Shown: in pieces, positions 18,757 to 28,325 of the stretch | How the letters are laid out: each line of letters begins with the position of its first letter | How positions within the stretch are numbered: position 1 is the stretch's first letter | NCBI RefSeq assembly: GCF_963675395.1 | Contig: NZ_OY776222.1 | Coordinates: forward strand, 372,001-436,000 | DNA length: 64,000 bases | Source: an uncultured Vibrio sp. | GTDB taxonomy: Bacteria; Pseudomonadota; Gammaproteobacteria; Enterobacterales; Vibrionaceae | Reading direction: 5' to 3' | The notes under the pieces: model-generated | Database searches by the model: none | Told to the model about the DNA's origin: nothing | Seen by the model: the letters and a program-made list of their open reading frames with translations, nothing else | Program-made: the position numbers and the translations under genes

Positions 18757-18879
18757 GTGAAAAATGCGCGTGATTACACCGAAATTGAGGGTGACCCACT
18801 TTGGGACCCCAACCGTCACACACGCATTAAACGCCTCATCTGGAAAGACGGTTTTCCACTCTTTGGCGAAGCGATCTAA
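18757..18879 (+). pseudogene. C-terminal remnant of a GH43-type arabinofuranosidase/xylosidase
   Basis: Forty codons ending in a stop just before galM: NARDYTEIEGDPLWDPNRHT then IKRLIWKDGFPLFGEAI. This is the characteristic tail of GH43 enzymes of the arabinan/xylan type (HAR.Y.EI.GDPL.DPNRHTR). In frame, the sequence is open only back to about 18733. The rest of the enzyme is absent, so this is the stump of a deleted gene. Its place beside galM and the ara genes suggests the locus once handled arabinose-containing oligosaccharides. Confidence 0.75.
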
Positions 18880-18935
18880 TCCTATTATCTCAGTACCTGC
18901 GTTTTGCAGGTACTGTGTTTTTGCAAGGAGCCCCT

Positions 18936-20015
18936 ATGCCCAACAGCATAATCTCACCCGACTCAATCAAATCCGCAATCGAACGCGATCTTTTCATCGA
19001 CGGCGAGCCTGCCAAGGTTCATATCTTACGTAATCATCACGGCATGATGGCCACCTTTATGGACATTGGTGCAACGTGGCTAAGTTGTCAGCTTCCAACT
19101 TCATCCTGCCCACGAGAAGTGTTGCTCGGTATGACATCACTGCGCGATTATCAGTCTCACTTGGCGTTTTTAGGTGCAACCATTGGTCGCTTCGCCAACC
19201 GCATCGCCAATGGGCAGTTCAGCTTAAACGGACAAACCTATTCCATTACTCGCAACAACAATGGCAACAGCCTCCACGGCGGTGTTGAAGGTTTTGATAA
19301 ACGCCGTTGGTTGGTGAAAGACAAAAGTGACGCACACATTACTTACTGTTTGATGTCTCCCGACGGTGATCAAGGTTTCCCGGGCAACCTGACTGCTGAA
19401 GTCGCTTATACGCTGACAGAAAACAACCAGTTATGTATTGAATACTCAGCGCTCTGTGACCAGAACTGCCCGATCAATCTGACTAACCACGCCTACTTTA
19501 ACCTTGATGGCGCGGAGTCGGGCCACACCATTCTTGATCATGAGCTGCAACTTCTTGCCAACGAATATCTGCCGACTGACGACCAGCTTATCCCAACTGG
19601 TGAGCTAAAAACGGTCCAAGGGAGCAGTTTTGATTTTACTAGCGCTCAGGTAATCGGTGACCGCTTGCTCCAAGACGAAGATCAGAAGCTAGCCAAAGGC
19701 TATGATCACGCTTTTACCTTGCCTGAAGAATTAACGGATGGCGTCAGCACTATCGCTCGCCTAACCAGCTCAGACAAGCTGGTGGAGATGTCTGTGTTTA
19801 CCGATAAACCTGCGATTCAGTTTTACAGTGGCAACTTCTTGGCAGGAACGCCTTCTCGCAATGGGGAGTATCGCGATTATCAAGGTCTGGCGCTTGAGAC
19901 CCAATTTTTACCAGATTGCCCAAACCACCCAGAATGGCCAGAGGCGAACAAACGCTTTATTACTCAAAAGTCGTTCTACCAGCATCAAACCAGTTACCAG
20001 TTTAGCTTTCAATAA
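18936..20015 (+). CDS. galM: Aldose 1-epimerase (galactose mutarotase family)
   Basis: Mutarotase of 359 residues. Signature regions are the TIGRFANRIANGQF stretch near residue 87, GNSLHGGVEGFDKR near 108, the catalytic-His segment NLTNHAYFNLDG near 185 and the catalytic Glu in ALETQFLPDCPNHPEWP near 325. The ATG at 18936 has AAGGAG upstream; the longer frame from 18915 has no such site. It interconverts sugar anomers in the cytoplasm. Lying between a GH43 stump and araC, it probably serves L-arabinose or galactose. The symbol follows the family. Confidence 0.88.
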   Translation: MPNSIISPDSIKSAIERDLFIDGEPAKVHILRNHHGMMATFMDIGATWLSCQLPTSSCPREVLLGMTSLRDYQSHLAFLGATIGRFANRIANGQFSLNGQTYSITRNNNGNSLHGGVEGFDKRRWLVKDKSDAHITYCLMSPDGDQGFPGNLTAEVAYTLTENNQLCIEYSALCDQNCPINLTNHAYFNLDGAESGHTILDHELQLLANEYLPTDDQLIPTGELKTVQGSSFDFTSAQVIGDRLLQDEDQKLAKGYDHAFTLPEELTDGVSTIARLTSSDKLVEMSVFTDKPAIQFYSGNFLAGTPSRNGEYRDYQGLALETQFLPDCPNHPEWPEANKRFITQKSFYQHQTSYQFSFQ

Positions 20016-20054
20016 TCTGAAATGATTCGGGCAGAAGAGAATCCTGCCCGACAT

Positions 20055-20089
20055 GTATACCCAAGCATCTTGAGGTGACTTGGGTTATA
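20055..20089. repeat. Vibrio intergenic inverted motif (TACCCAAG...CTTGGGT)
   Basis: TATACCCAAGCATCTTGAGG followed by TGACTTGGGTTATA: imperfect inverted repeat between convergent galM and araC. Motifs of this form are widespread in vibrio intergenic DNA. A second hairpin (CGGGCAG...CTGCCCG, 20028-20050) lies beside it without a T-run and may help terminate both genes. Confidence 0.55.
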
Positions 20090-20090
20090 G

Positions 20091-20927
20091 TTACATCACT
20101 TTCTCACGATAGAGTTTCGGGCTCAGTCCCGCTTTGTTCTTAAACACACGCGAAAAATAGAGTGGGTCAGAATAGCCAATCAGGCGAGAGATCTGGTTTA
20201 TCGAGTAGTTCGACGTCACCAACAACTGTTTTGCTCGGCTGATTCGTTGGTCATCACGCCATTGGATGATCGTCATACCGACTTCATCACGGAATAAATG
20301 CCCTAATCGAGAAGGCGACAAACAAACCAGATCGGCCAATGTTTCATTGCTGAAATCTTCATTGAGGTGTTTGGCCATGTAGTTCAATACGTTGGTGATT
20401 CGCGGGTCAACGAGTTTCTTGATCAAGTTTGGCTGATTCATTTTGCAGCGAATCAACAATTGCTCGAGCAAGTTGAGCGTCAATTCATCGCTGTATGGTT
20501 CGTCCTTTTTACTCAGATCTTCAATCTGCTTAAACAGCTGGTCGAGCTTTTCCTGAGCATCGATCTCGACACCTTTGGTGATAAACACGCCGTTGATGCA
20601 GTTTTCCCATTTAAGACGGTTTATCCAGTAGGCGCGAGGGCGAAAATAGATCCAGCGGTGATGCCAGTCTTCAGCCTCTTCTGAGCGATGGTAGTAGTGT
20701 GGTACACCAGTAGGAAAGAGTAGTAAATCGCCTTCATTGACCGTAAAGGATTCCTTACCGCGGAACACGGTACCCTGTCCCTTGACCGTCAAGTTGATGA
20801 TAAAGCCCTTCATTCCATTCGGCCGGTCTATCACAAAGTCTAGATCGTTGCCTTTTGAGATTGGCGTTAAGCCTGCAACTAAATGAGCATTGAAGTCATA
20901 TCCAGGTTTCAATGGATCGTTTTGCAT
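20091..20927 (-). CDS. araC: Arabinose operon regulator AraC
   Basis: Regulator of 278 residues, clearly AraC. The N-terminal arm and arabinose pocket read QNDPLKPGYDFNAHLVAGLTP, then LDFVIDRPNGMKGFIINLTVK. The jelly-roll end is IYFRPRAYW. The linker precedes two helix-turn-helix motifs in the last 100 residues (ETLADLVCLSPSRLGHLF and INQISRLIGYSDPLYFSRVF). It should repress without arabinose and activate with it. Matching half-sites lie in the araB-araF gap. It is transcribed alone, 435 bases downstream of the end of araA. Confidence 0.95.
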   Translation of the reverse strand: MQNDPLKPGYDFNAHLVAGLTPISKGNDLDFVIDRPNGMKGFIINLTVKGQGTVFRGKESFTVNEGDLLLFPTGVPHYYHRSEEAEDWHHRWIYFRPRAYWINRLKWENCINGVFITKGVEIDAQEKLDQLFKQIEDLSKKDEPYSDELTLNLLEQLLIRCKMNQPNLIKKLVDPRITNVLNYMAKHLNEDFSNETLADLVCLSPSRLGHLFRDEVGMTIIQWRDDQRISRAKQLLVTSNYSINQISRLIGYSDPLYFSRVFKNKAGLSPKLYREKVM

Positions 20928-21311
20928 TCTCTTTTCCGTATAACAGCATTAATAAGTGCCGCAAAAACGCGCGGCGAAAAATAAACCAGAGTGGGAAGCG
21001 TTGTTTAAGTCGTTGTTTTAACGCTCACCATGATTATCGGTTGTCGTCATTATGTTTTTGCGAGTGCAGAGGCCTAATTCGACATATCACATCGTTACAC
21101 TACAACTCGCCATGCTAAGCATAGATAGTTCAGTATAGTTGTCACAGATCACACTGCTATCATTGTTCCTTTCGCATGCGCACAGCTCACCAATTCTACT
21201 CGATTACTTTGCGCAGTAAAAAAATAGGTAATGAAAACGAGAAGTAGGGAATTATTCAAGCAAGTAGGGAGGATGGCATGATGTTCGGGAAGTCGGATAT
21301 TAGAAATATAG
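20928..21311. other. araC upstream region
   Basis: About 385 bases between araC and the araA terminator; araC promoter expected here. A TGTGATCTGTGACA-like sequence (minus strand, near 21140) is a half-match to a CRP site. No AraC half-site of the TAGC-N7-TCCATA form was found here. Confidence 0.4.
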
Positions 21312-21353
21312 CAAAACGCCTATTCAACTGACCCCCTCAGCCGAATAGGCGCT
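21312..21353 (-). terminator. Terminator of araBDA
   Basis: CGCCTATTC (21317-21325) pairs with GAATAGGCG (21343-21351); on the minus strand the stem is followed by TTTTGC. It lies 10 bases past the araA stop. Confidence 0.8.
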
Positions 21354-21362
21354 TGCGTGTTT

Positions 21363-22865
21363 TTAGATACCGCTGCTAAAACGGTAGAACAGACTGTTGT
21401 GTTTCAGCTCTGTTTTGAAGTCGCGAATGGTGGTGTTTTTGTCAATCACAACCAGCTCGATACCTGCAAATTCAGCGAAGTCTTCTAACATATCTAAGGT
21501 GACGTTTTGTGTGTATACGCTGTGGTGCGCACCACCTGCATGAATCCATGAAGTTGCCGACACTTCTAGGTTTGGTTGCGGCTCCCATAGCGCGTGTGCC
21601 ACTGGCAAGTTTGGTAGATCGGATGGTGGTGTCACGGTATCAATTTCATTCACCAACAAGCGGAAGCGGTTACCCAAATCAATCAAGGTTGCTACGAGTG
21701 CTGGGCCAGATTTCGCACTGAAAATAGCACGTGCGACATCGTCAGTTTTACCGATGGTATGGCGATGAATCTCAATCGATGGTTTTTCAGCAGCGATAGT
21801 CGGACATACTTCCAACATGTGCGCGCCCAGTACCTGGCCTTCACCCGTTAGGTTGTAGGTGTAGTCTTCCATGAAAGACGTGCCGCCTGGTAGACCTTGC
21901 CCCATGGTTTTGATGATGCGTGTCAGTGCTGCGGTTTTCCAGTCGCCTTCACCACCGTAACCGTAGCCTTTTTCCATTAAGCGTTGTGTTGCCAGGCCTG
22001 GCAGGTTAGTTAACCCAGTTAGGTTTTCAAACGTGTTTACAAACGCCATGCAGCCACGCTCTTGCAGGAAGGTTTCCATACCGAGTTCAAGACGGGCTTC
22101 GTTCTTAAGAATTTCCAGTTGCTCTGGTGTTTCAAAGATCTCAGGTGCGATTCGATACGTTGAGCGGTACTCTTCCAGCAGGGCATTGATTGCACTGTCT
22201 TCTACTTGATTGACGACTTCAGTTAGTTCACCTAAACCGTAAGCGTGCACTTCAAAACCGAACTCGATTTGTGCGCTTACTTTGTTCCCTTCAGTTACGG
22301 CCACTTGGCGCATGTTATCGCCAAAGCGCGCCACACGTAACGTGTGGCTCTCGTGCCAACCAATGGCAGCACGGCACCAATGGTCAAGTTGCTTGCGCAC
22401 TGACGCTTTCTGCCAGTGGCCAACGATAACGCGGCGATCCAAACCAAGGCGTGTACCGATAAAGCCAAATTCGCGGTCACCGTGCGCACTTTGGTTCAGG
22501 TTCATGTAGTTCATGTCGATGCTTTCCCAAGGAAGCGCTTCGCTGAATTGGGTGTGCAGATGAACAAACGGCTTATTCAGTTGCTTAAGGCCCGAAATCC
22601 ACATTTTGGCTGGCGAGAAAGTGTGCATCCAAAGCACCACACCGAGACAGTTTTCATCGTTATTGGCTTGTTGGCAAACGCTAAGGATTTCTTCTGGTGA
22701 CTTCACTGTTTCTTTACACACAACAGGCACGCACACATCGTCGCTCTGGTTAAAGCCTGCAACGATCTCTTCGCTGTTTTTTGCCACTTGCTCCAATACT
22801 CTAGGACCGTATAGGTGCTGTGAACCGGTGATAAACCATACAGATTTGTTTGTTAAATCTTTCAT
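21363..22865 (-). CDS. araA: L-arabinose isomerase
   Basis: Enzyme of 500 residues converting L-arabinose to L-ribulose. It matches the E. coli family over its length: [20 protein letters not shown] at the N-terminus, [16 protein letters not shown] near residue 83, [15 protein letters not shown] (metal-binding Glu) near 300, FMEDYTYNL near 330 and [15 protein letters not shown] with the metal-binding His near 447. The start at 22865 has GAGGCACTT upstream; the longer frame from 22892 is unconserved. It is the last gene of araBDA, an order that differs from E. coli araBAD. Confidence 0.96.
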   Translation of the reverse strand: MKDLTNKSVWFITGSQHLYGPRVLEQVAKNSEEIVAGFNQSDDVCVPVVCKETVKSPEEILSVCQQANNDENCLGVVLWMHTFSPAKMWISGLKQLNKPFVHLHTQFSEALPWESIDMNYMNLNQSAHGDREFGFIGTRLGLDRRVIVGHWQKASVRKQLDHWCRAAIGWHESHTLRVARFGDNMRQVAVTEGNKVSAQIEFGFEVHAYGLGELTEVVNQVEDSAINALLEEYRSTYRIAPEIFETPEQLEILKNEARLELGMETFLQERGCMAFVNTFENLTGLTNLPGLATQRLMEKGYGYGGEGDWKTAALTRIIKTMGQGLPGGTSFMEDYTYNLTGEGQVLGAHMLEVCPTIAAEKPSIEIHRHTIGKTDDVARAIFSAKSGPALVATLIDLGNRFRLLVNEIDTVTPPSDLPNLPVAHALWEPQPNLEVSATSWIHAGGAHHSVYTQNVTLDMLEDFAEFAGIELVVIDKNTTIRDFKTELKHNSLFYRFSSGI

Positions 22866-22928
22866 AAGTGCCTCTGTTATTCTGTGTCGCATTGGTCGCC
22901 TCGCCAGTTGCCAGGCGACAATTGTTGG

Positions 22929-23663
22929 TTATTTTTGTCCGTAGTACGCGTCTTTACCGTGCTTGCGTAAGTAGTGTTTATCCAGCAAGGTCTGCGGGAT
23001 TGGTAACGTGCTCGGGTTTATTGACAGTGTGCGGAACGCCATTTTTGCGACTTCTTCCACCACCACGGCGTTATGTACTGCGTTATGTGGGTCGGTTCCC
23101 CAAGTAAATGGCGCGTGCTCACGGACCAAGATGCCAGGAATTGCCATTGGGTCAGTTGCACCGATTGTCTCAACGATGACTTTGCCGGTATTCAGCTCGT
23201 AGTCGCTTTCAATCTCTTGTTGCGTTAAAGCGCGAGCACAAGGAATATGACCGTAGAAATAGTCCGCGTGCGTGGTACCGAATGCTGGAATTGCCGCGCC
23301 AGCTTGTGCCCATGACGTCGCATAAGAAGAGTGGGTATGGACGATGCCACCAATTGAAGGGAACTGACGGTAAAGCTCTAGGTGTGTCGCAGTATCTGAA
23401 GAAGGTTTCAGATCGCCTTCGACGATTTGGCCTTGCAAATCGACGACCACCATGTTTTCTGCGCTGAGATCGCTGTATTCGACGCCACTTGGCTTAATAA
23501 CCACTAAGCCTGATGCGCGGTCAATGCCTGAAACATTGCCCCAGGTGAACGTCACGAGGTTGTGGCGCTGAAGGTCCATATTGGCTTGCCACACTTGATG
23601 GCGAAGGGTTTTCATGCGTTCAGCCAATGAATCGACTTCATTCCATGCTGTTTGTTCAGACAT
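22929..23663 (-). CDS. araD: L-ribulose-5-phosphate 4-epimerase
   Basis: Class II aldolase-like epimerase of about 244 residues that makes D-xylulose-5-phosphate, joining arabinose to the pentose phosphate pathway. Visible motifs are [14 protein letters not shown] near residue 36, IKPSGVEY near 57, and the zinc-site [14 protein letters not shown] near 91 plus the later His pair in the [18 protein letters not shown] segment. The ATG at 23663 has CAGGAG eight bases upstream and overlaps the araB end by 8 bases. An in-frame GTG two codons earlier is less likely. Confidence 0.95.
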   Translation of the reverse strand: MSEQTAWNEVDSLAERMKTLRHQVWQANMDLQRHNLVTFTWGNVSGIDRASGLVVIKPSGVEYSDLSAENMVVVDLQGQIVEGDLKPSSDTATHLELYRQFPSIGGIVHTHSSYATSWAQAGAAIPAFGTTHADYFYGHIPCARALTQQEIESDYELNTGKVIVETIGATDPMAIPGILVREHAPFTWGTDPHNAVHNAVVVEEVAKMAFRTLSINPSTLPIPQTLLDKHYLRKHGKDAYYGQK

Positions 23664-25362
23664 CTTCACGCTCCTGAGATTGATGGAACTCCGCCATTTG
23701 TTCCATGTGTTGACCTAGTTGACGATAAGTCGCGTATCGCTCTGCTCGTAGTGCTTGCACTTCTGGGTTCGGTGAATAAGTTTGACGTACAGGGCTTGCC
23801 ATCACGTCTTGTGCGGCTTTGGTATCTGGGTAAACGCCTGCCGCGACTGCAGCAAATATCGCCGCACCTAATGCACAACATTGATCCGATTCAACCACGA
23901 TGATTTCACGACCAATTACATCTGCACACATCTGCATCACGTAAGGAGATTTCTGAGCGATACCACCGATTGCGATTACGCGTTCAACTTTGACGTCTTG
24001 CTCAATGAAGCAATCTACAATCGCTTTGGCGCCGTGAGCGGTTGACTCAACCAGTGCTGAAAAAATGGCTGGTGAAGCACTGCCAAGGTTTAAGTCACAG
24101 ATAGCGCCTTTTAATCGTTGGTTTGCGTATGGGGTGCGTCGGCCATTGAGCCAGTCCATTGCTACTGGCGTGTACTGGTCGATACCTTGTTGCTCTGCGG
24201 CTTGTGAAAGCATGGGTAATAAGTCAGACGCAATTTGTTCTGCTTTCGGTGCAAAGTCAGGGTTACTTTCTGCGTACGCCTGTAATGGCCACATTAGAAC
24301 GTTCTTAAACCAAGCGTACATATCACCAAATGCAGATTGTCCGGCTTCTAGTGCGAGTAACTCTGGCATCGCACTGCCTTCAACCTGGCCACAAATGCCG
24401 TGAATGGTGCGATCGCTAACCTGATCCGATTCAACCATCAGAATGTCACACGTTGAGGTACCAATTACTTTAACCAAATCATTGGCACCAGCACCTGCAC
24501 CAACCGCGCCCATGTGGCAGTCGAATTCGCCAATCGCAATTGCAATACCTTCTGGTAGCCGCAGCTTTTCTGCCCATGCTTGTGACAAATAACCAGCGGC
24601 TTGGTCCGAAGTGAATACTTCTGTGAACATACGATCGCGAATGCCATCCAGTGTTGGAGAAATAGCACTTAAAAACGCTTGGTCAGGCAGACCACCCCAG
24701 CTGTCATGCCACATTGCTTTATGTCCGGCGGCACAAATACCACGACGCAGTTGTTGTGGATGTTGAGCGTCGGCGAGAATCGCCGGAATCCAGTCACAAA
24801 GTTCAACCCAGCTGTACGCGCTTTTAGCGACTTGTTCGTCTTGCTCGCTAACCCAAGCGGCTTTAGCCCAGAACCATTCCGATGAATAAATACCACCGAT
24901 GTAACGGGTGTAATCGGTGAAATCACCTGAGTGGGCAAGCTCATTAATCAGATCCGCTTTTGACACAGAGGTGTGATCTTTCCAAAGCACAAACATCGCA
25001 TTTGGGTTGTTTTCGAATTCCGGTAGTAAAGCCAGAATGTTGCCATTTTCGTCAATCGGAGCCGGTGTTGAGCCTGTTGTATCGACACCGATACCAACAA
25101 TGGAAGCGGCCAGTTCAGGTGATACTGTGGTCAGGACTTCTTGAATCGCACTGGTCATTGCATCCAGATAATCTTGAGGGTGATGCCTGAATTGAGATTG
25201 AGCAGGCTGACAATATAGCCCTTTCATCCATCGCGGGTAATAGACGACAGACGAAGATACTTCTTGGCCTGTTTGTGCATTAACGATAAGGGCACGTACG
25301 GAGTCTGAACCGAAGTCCAAACCAATGACATGCTGCTGTTGTTGTGTGTTTATTGTGTCCAT
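23656..25362 (-). CDS. araB: L-ribulokinase
   Basis: FGGY-type sugar kinase of 568 residues phosphorylating L-ribulose at the 5-position. [15 protein letters not shown] is the N-terminal phosphate-binding loop; [17 protein letters not shown] lies near residue 88, the catalytic [18 protein letters not shown] near 300, and the C-terminal ATP site with [16 protein letters not shown] near 455. It is the first gene of the minus-strand operon. The start codon has GGAG upstream and lies 69 bases from the AraC direct repeat at 25431-25468. Confidence 0.95.
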   Translation of the reverse strand: MDTINTQQQQHVIGLDFGSDSVRALIVNAQTGQEVSSSVVYYPRWMKGLYCQPAQSQFRHHPQDYLDAMTSAIQEVLTTVSPELAASIVGIGVDTTGSTPAPIDENGNILALLPEFENNPNAMFVLWKDHTSVSKADLINELAHSGDFTDYTRYIGGIYSSEWFWAKAAWVSEQDEQVAKSAYSWVELCDWIPAILADAQHPQQLRRGICAAGHKAMWHDSWGGLPDQAFLSAISPTLDGIRDRMFTEVFTSDQAAGYLSQAWAEKLRLPEGIAIAIGEFDCHMGAVGAGAGANDLVKVIGTSTCDILMVESDQVSDRTIHGICGQVEGSAMPELLALEAGQSAFGDMYAWFKNVLMWPLQAYAESNPDFAPKAEQIASDLLPMLSQAAEQQGIDQYTPVAMDWLNGRRTPYANQRLKGAICDLNLGSASPAIFSALVESTAHGAKAIVDCFIEQDVKVERVIAIGGIAQKSPYVMQMCADVIGREIIVVESDQCCALGAAIFAAVAAGVYPDTKAAQDVMASPVRQTYSPNPEVQALRAERYATYRQLGQHMEQMAEFHQSQEREDV

Positions 25363-25430
25363 GACTGCTCCAGCTTTTGGTAAGCAAACTAAATCTACTT
25401 GTTGTTATAGCTAGAGGAGGGAAGTTATCC

Positions 25431-25468
25431 CATAAAGAGGTCTGCTAATTTTATGGACAAAAACGTCA
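25431..25468 (-). promoter_or_regulatory. AraC direct-repeat site for araBDA (araI1-I2 type)
   Basis: Read on the minus strand, TGACGTTTTTGTCCATA (25468-25452) and TAGCAGACCTCTTTATG (25447-25431) begin exactly 21 bases apart. That is the E. coli araI1-I2 spacing. The first unit matches E. coli araI1 (TAGCATTTTTATCCATA) at 13 of 17 positions; the second has a perfect TAGC box. The distance to araB fits a pBAD-like promoter. Confidence 0.75.
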
Positions 25469-25480
25469 TGGACTATTTTT

Positions 25481-25496
25481 TGTGTTCCTTTTAACA
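25481..25496 (-). promoter_or_regulatory. Possible CRP site for araBDA
   Basis: TGTGTTCCTTTTAACA has 8 of 10 core bases of TGTGA-N6-TCACA. It lies 13 bases upstream of the araI1-like unit, close to the position of the CRP site at E. coli pBAD. Confidence 0.45.
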
Positions 25497-25601
25497 CCTT
25501 CTTTTGTCAGGTCAGAATGGCAAAATCCCTGCTAGTTCAACGCTTGCATTAGGTTATTTAGCACGGGTTGTAACGATTGGTCGCATAATTGAGATCTGTG
25601 T

Positions 25602-25639
25602 CATAGCCACTCTGGCTAAATGAATGGACAAATTCGCTA
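25602..25639. promoter_or_regulatory. Second AraC direct-repeat site, near araF
   Basis: Read on the minus strand, TAGCGAATTTGTCCATT (25639-25623) is a perfect TAGC-N7-TCCAT half-site. TAGCCAGAGTGGCTATG (25618-25602) begins 21 bases later. It lies 94 bases upstream of the araF start. It could activate araFGH, or pair with the 25431-25468 site for looping. Confidence 0.7.
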
Positions 25640-25650
25640 CATTCTTCCGC

Positions 25651-25666
25651 TGTGATTTTTGTCACT
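25651..25666 (+). promoter_or_regulatory. CRP site for araFGH
   Basis: TGTGATTTTTGTCACT matches TGTGA-N6-TCACA at 9 of 10 core positions, 67-82 bases before the araF start codon and 11 bases downstream of the AraC repeat. Confidence 0.65.
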
Positions 25667-25732
25667 AACAAATGCTCTCAAATCCACAAATATGTATTAC
25701 GAACACTCACCCTTACCAGTGGATGGATAACA

Positions 25733-26731
25733 ATGAAACTAAAAAAACTACTCACAATCGCTGCCCTATCTGGCGTAACTATGCTTAGTGCTTCTGCTAA
25801 TGCATTCTTTGGTTCAAATGATGAAACGAGACTAGGCTATCTGGTTAAGCAGCCTGAAGAGCCATGGTTCCAAACGGAATGGTCATTTGCGGAAAAAGCT
25901 GGCAAAGATTTAGGCTTTGAAGTAGTAAAAATGGCGGTGCCTGATGGCGAAAAAACCCTTAATGCTATCGACACTCTCGCGGCGCAAGGCGCGAAAGGCT
26001 TCGTTATCTGTACACCTGACCCTAAATTAGGTCCTGCAATCATGGCGAAGGCAAAGAGCTACGACCTAAAAGTCGTCACGGTAGATGACCAGTTCCTAAA
26101 TGCGAAAGGCGAGCCAATGACAGAAGTACCATTGGTTATGATGGCGGCTACTGCTATCGGTGAACGCCAAGGCACCGAGCTATACAAAGAAATGCAGAAG
26201 CGCAACTGGGATGCTTCTGTAACTGGTGTGATGGCAATCACTGCGGATGAGCTCGATACTGCGCGTCGTCGTGTAGACGGTTCAATTTCTGCACTTAAAG
26301 CCGCAGGCTTCCCTGGCGACCAAATTTACCGCGTACCAACGAAAACCAATGATATCCCAGGTGCGTTGGACGCTGCGAACTCTCTACTTGTTCAATACCC
26401 TGACGTTAAGCAATGGCTTATCGTTGGTATGAACGACAACACAGTATTAGGTGGTGTACGTGCAACGGAAGGCCAAGGCTTTGGTTCAGACAACGTAATC
26501 GGTATTGGTATCAATGGTGTTGATGCGGTGAATGAACTTGCAAAATCTCAACCAACGGGTTTCTACGGTTCGCTACTACCTAGTCCAGACGTGCACGGCT
26601 ACAAGAGTATCGAGTCTCTATACAAGTGGGTACAAGAAGACGTTCAGCCAGAGAAATTTGTCGAAGTGACTGACGTTGTGCTTATCACACGTGATAATTT
26701 CAAAGACGAACTGGCGAAAAAAGGGCTGTAA
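25733..26731 (+). CDS. araF: L-arabinose periplasmic binding protein
   Basis: Periplasmic sugar-binding protein of 332 residues of the pentose-binding (type I) family. Signal peptide: MKLKKLLTIAALSG then cleavage after ASANA. The mature part reads LGYLVKQPEEPWFQTEWSFA, as in AraF, then IDTLAAQGAKGFVICTPDP and the hinge region with DELDTARRRVDGSISALKAAG. The ATG at 25733 is chosen because the signal peptide begins there; the frame from 25652 would bury it. It is the first gene of araFGH, divergent from araBDA and next to AraC and CRP sites. Confidence 0.94.
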   Translation: MKLKKLLTIAALSGVTMLSASANAFFGSNDETRLGYLVKQPEEPWFQTEWSFAEKAGKDLGFEVVKMAVPDGEKTLNAIDTLAAQGAKGFVICTPDPKLGPAIMAKAKSYDLKVVTVDDQFLNAKGEPMTEVPLVMMAATAIGERQGTELYKEMQKRNWDASVTGVMAITADELDTARRRVDGSISALKAAGFPGDQIYRVPTKTNDIPGALDAANSLLVQYPDVKQWLIVGMNDNTVLGGVRATEGQGFGSDNVIGIGINGVDAVNELAKSQPTGFYGSLLPSPDVHGYKSIESLYKWVQEDVQPEKFVEVTDVVLITRDNFKDELAKKGL

Positions 26732-26790
26732 GCTCAATTTCGGTGACGGCCGACTTGGTCGTCACCAACTGATTTAACGGAGAGAATGTC

Positions 26791-28308
26791 ATGGCGAAGT
26801 CCCCCTCTTACATCGAGTTTCGAAATATTTCGAAGCACTTCCCTGGTGTGAAGGCATTGAACAACGTGAGTTTCCGTGCTGATGCTGGCAGTGTTCACGC
26901 TTTGATGGGAGAAAATGGTGCGGGTAAATCAACGCTACTCAAAACTTTAAGTGGTTTTCATCAGCCAACGGAAGGTCACATCGCGATTGATGGTAAAGAA
27001 GTGGCGCTGAATTCAACCAAGGATGCCCTTGAGCACGGTATTGCCATTATTTATCAAGAGCTCAACTTGGTGCCTGAGCTGACGGTTGCAGAAAACATTT
27101 ACCTTGGTCAATTACCGACTAAAGGTGGCCGAGTGGATACTGAAACTCTCAACAAGAACGCACGTGTTCAGTTAGAGCGTTTAGGTGAAACATTCGACCC
27201 TTCTTGCCAACTAAAAGAGTTGTCTATTGGGCAATGGCAAATGGTTGAAATTGCTAAAGCACTGAGCCGAAACGCACAAATTATTGCTTTTGATGAGCCA
27301 ACCAGTAGTTTGTCACAGCGTGAAATTCAAAACCTGTTCAAGGTTATCCGAGAACTGCGTGATGCGGGCAAAATCATCATGTACGTATCACACCGTATGG
27401 AAGAGATCTTCGACCTGTGTGATGCATTAACTATCTTCAAAGATGGCCAGCACGTTCAATCATTTACTGACCTTTCAGTGCTGACTAACGATCGCTTAGT
27501 TGAGCTGATGGTTGGTCGTGAAATCAGCGACATCTTCAATTACCGCTCACGTGAACACGGTAAGAGTGGTTTGCGACTCGAAAACTTCGAAGGTCCAGGA
27601 TTAAGCGCACCGGTTTCTCTTGATATAAAACAGGGTGAAATCCTAGGTTTGTTTGGGCTGGTCGGAGCTGGTCGTACTGAGCTTACTCGCCTCATTTTCG
27701 GCGCAGATAAAAAGACAGGCGGTGACCTTTACCTGCACGATGTAAAAATTGGTATTAAAACACCTCAAGATGCTATCCGTGCTGGGATCACGCTTTGTTC
27801 AGAAGATCGAAAAGCAGACGGTATCGTACCTATCATGTCGGTACAAGAGAACACCAATATCAGTGCACGCCCTTGGCACTTAAAATTCAAGAGCTTGATT
27901 GATTTCGATTGGGAAAAAAACAACGCTTCCAAGCAAAAGCAAGCTCTGAATGTCAAAGCTTCTTCTCTGGAACAGCCAATCGGTAAACTATCAGGTGGTA
28001 ATCAACAGAAAGTGATTCTTGGTCGTTGGCTGTCAACGGCAATGAGCGTCATCTTACTGGACGAACCTACCCGTGGTATTGACGTGGGTGCCAAATCTGA
28101 AATTTACGAACTCATTTTTAAGCTGGCAGAAAACGGAGTAACGGTACTCGTTGTTTCCAGCGACTTACCAGAAGTGTTGGGAATCTCTGACCGTGTACTT
28201 GTTATGAAAGACGGCGCGGTAACCGGTGAACTACAACGTGACGAATTCAATGAACAAACTGCACTTCGTCTAGCCATGCTAGATAAAGAAGATTCGGCAG
28301 CAGCTTAA
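26791..28308 (+). CDS. araG: L-arabinose ABC transporter ATP-binding protein
   Basis: Double-domain sugar ABC ATPase of 505 residues. The first half has Walker A GENGAGKST (about residue 37), signature LSIGQWQMVEIAKAL and Walker B IIAFDEPTSSLS. The second half has the degenerate P-loop GLVGAGRTE, the sugar-importer-specific CSEDRKADGIVP, signature KLSGGNQQKVILGRWL and Walker B ILLDEPTRGIDVGAK. It powers uptake with AraH. It starts 59 bases after araF with a good ribosome site (GGAGAG). Confidence 0.94.
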   Translation: MAKSPSYIEFRNISKHFPGVKALNNVSFRADAGSVHALMGENGAGKSTLLKTLSGFHQPTEGHIAIDGKEVALNSTKDALEHGIAIIYQELNLVPELTVAENIYLGQLPTKGGRVDTETLNKNARVQLERLGETFDPSCQLKELSIGQWQMVEIAKALSRNAQIIAFDEPTSSLSQREIQNLFKVIRELRDAGKIIMYVSHRMEEIFDLCDALTIFKDGQHVQSFTDLSVLTNDRLVELMVGREISDIFNYRSREHGKSGLRLENFEGPGLSAPVSLDIKQGEILGLFGLVGAGRTELTRLIFGADKKTGGDLYLHDVKIGIKTPQDAIRAGITLCSEDRKADGIVPIMSVQENTNISARPWHLKFKSLIDFDWEKNNASKQKQALNVKASSLEQPIGKLSGGNQQKVILGRWLSTAMSVILLDEPTRGIDVGAKSEIYELIFKLAENGVTVLVVSSDLPEVLGISDRVLVMKDGAVTGELQRDEFNEQTALRLAMLDKEDSAAA

Positions 28309-28325
28309 AATTAAGGAATATCATT

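Noticed and set aside
21134..21152. CRP site upstream of araC
   Set aside because: Only one half (TGTGA) matches at proper spacing; the better CRP matches are in the araB-araF gap.
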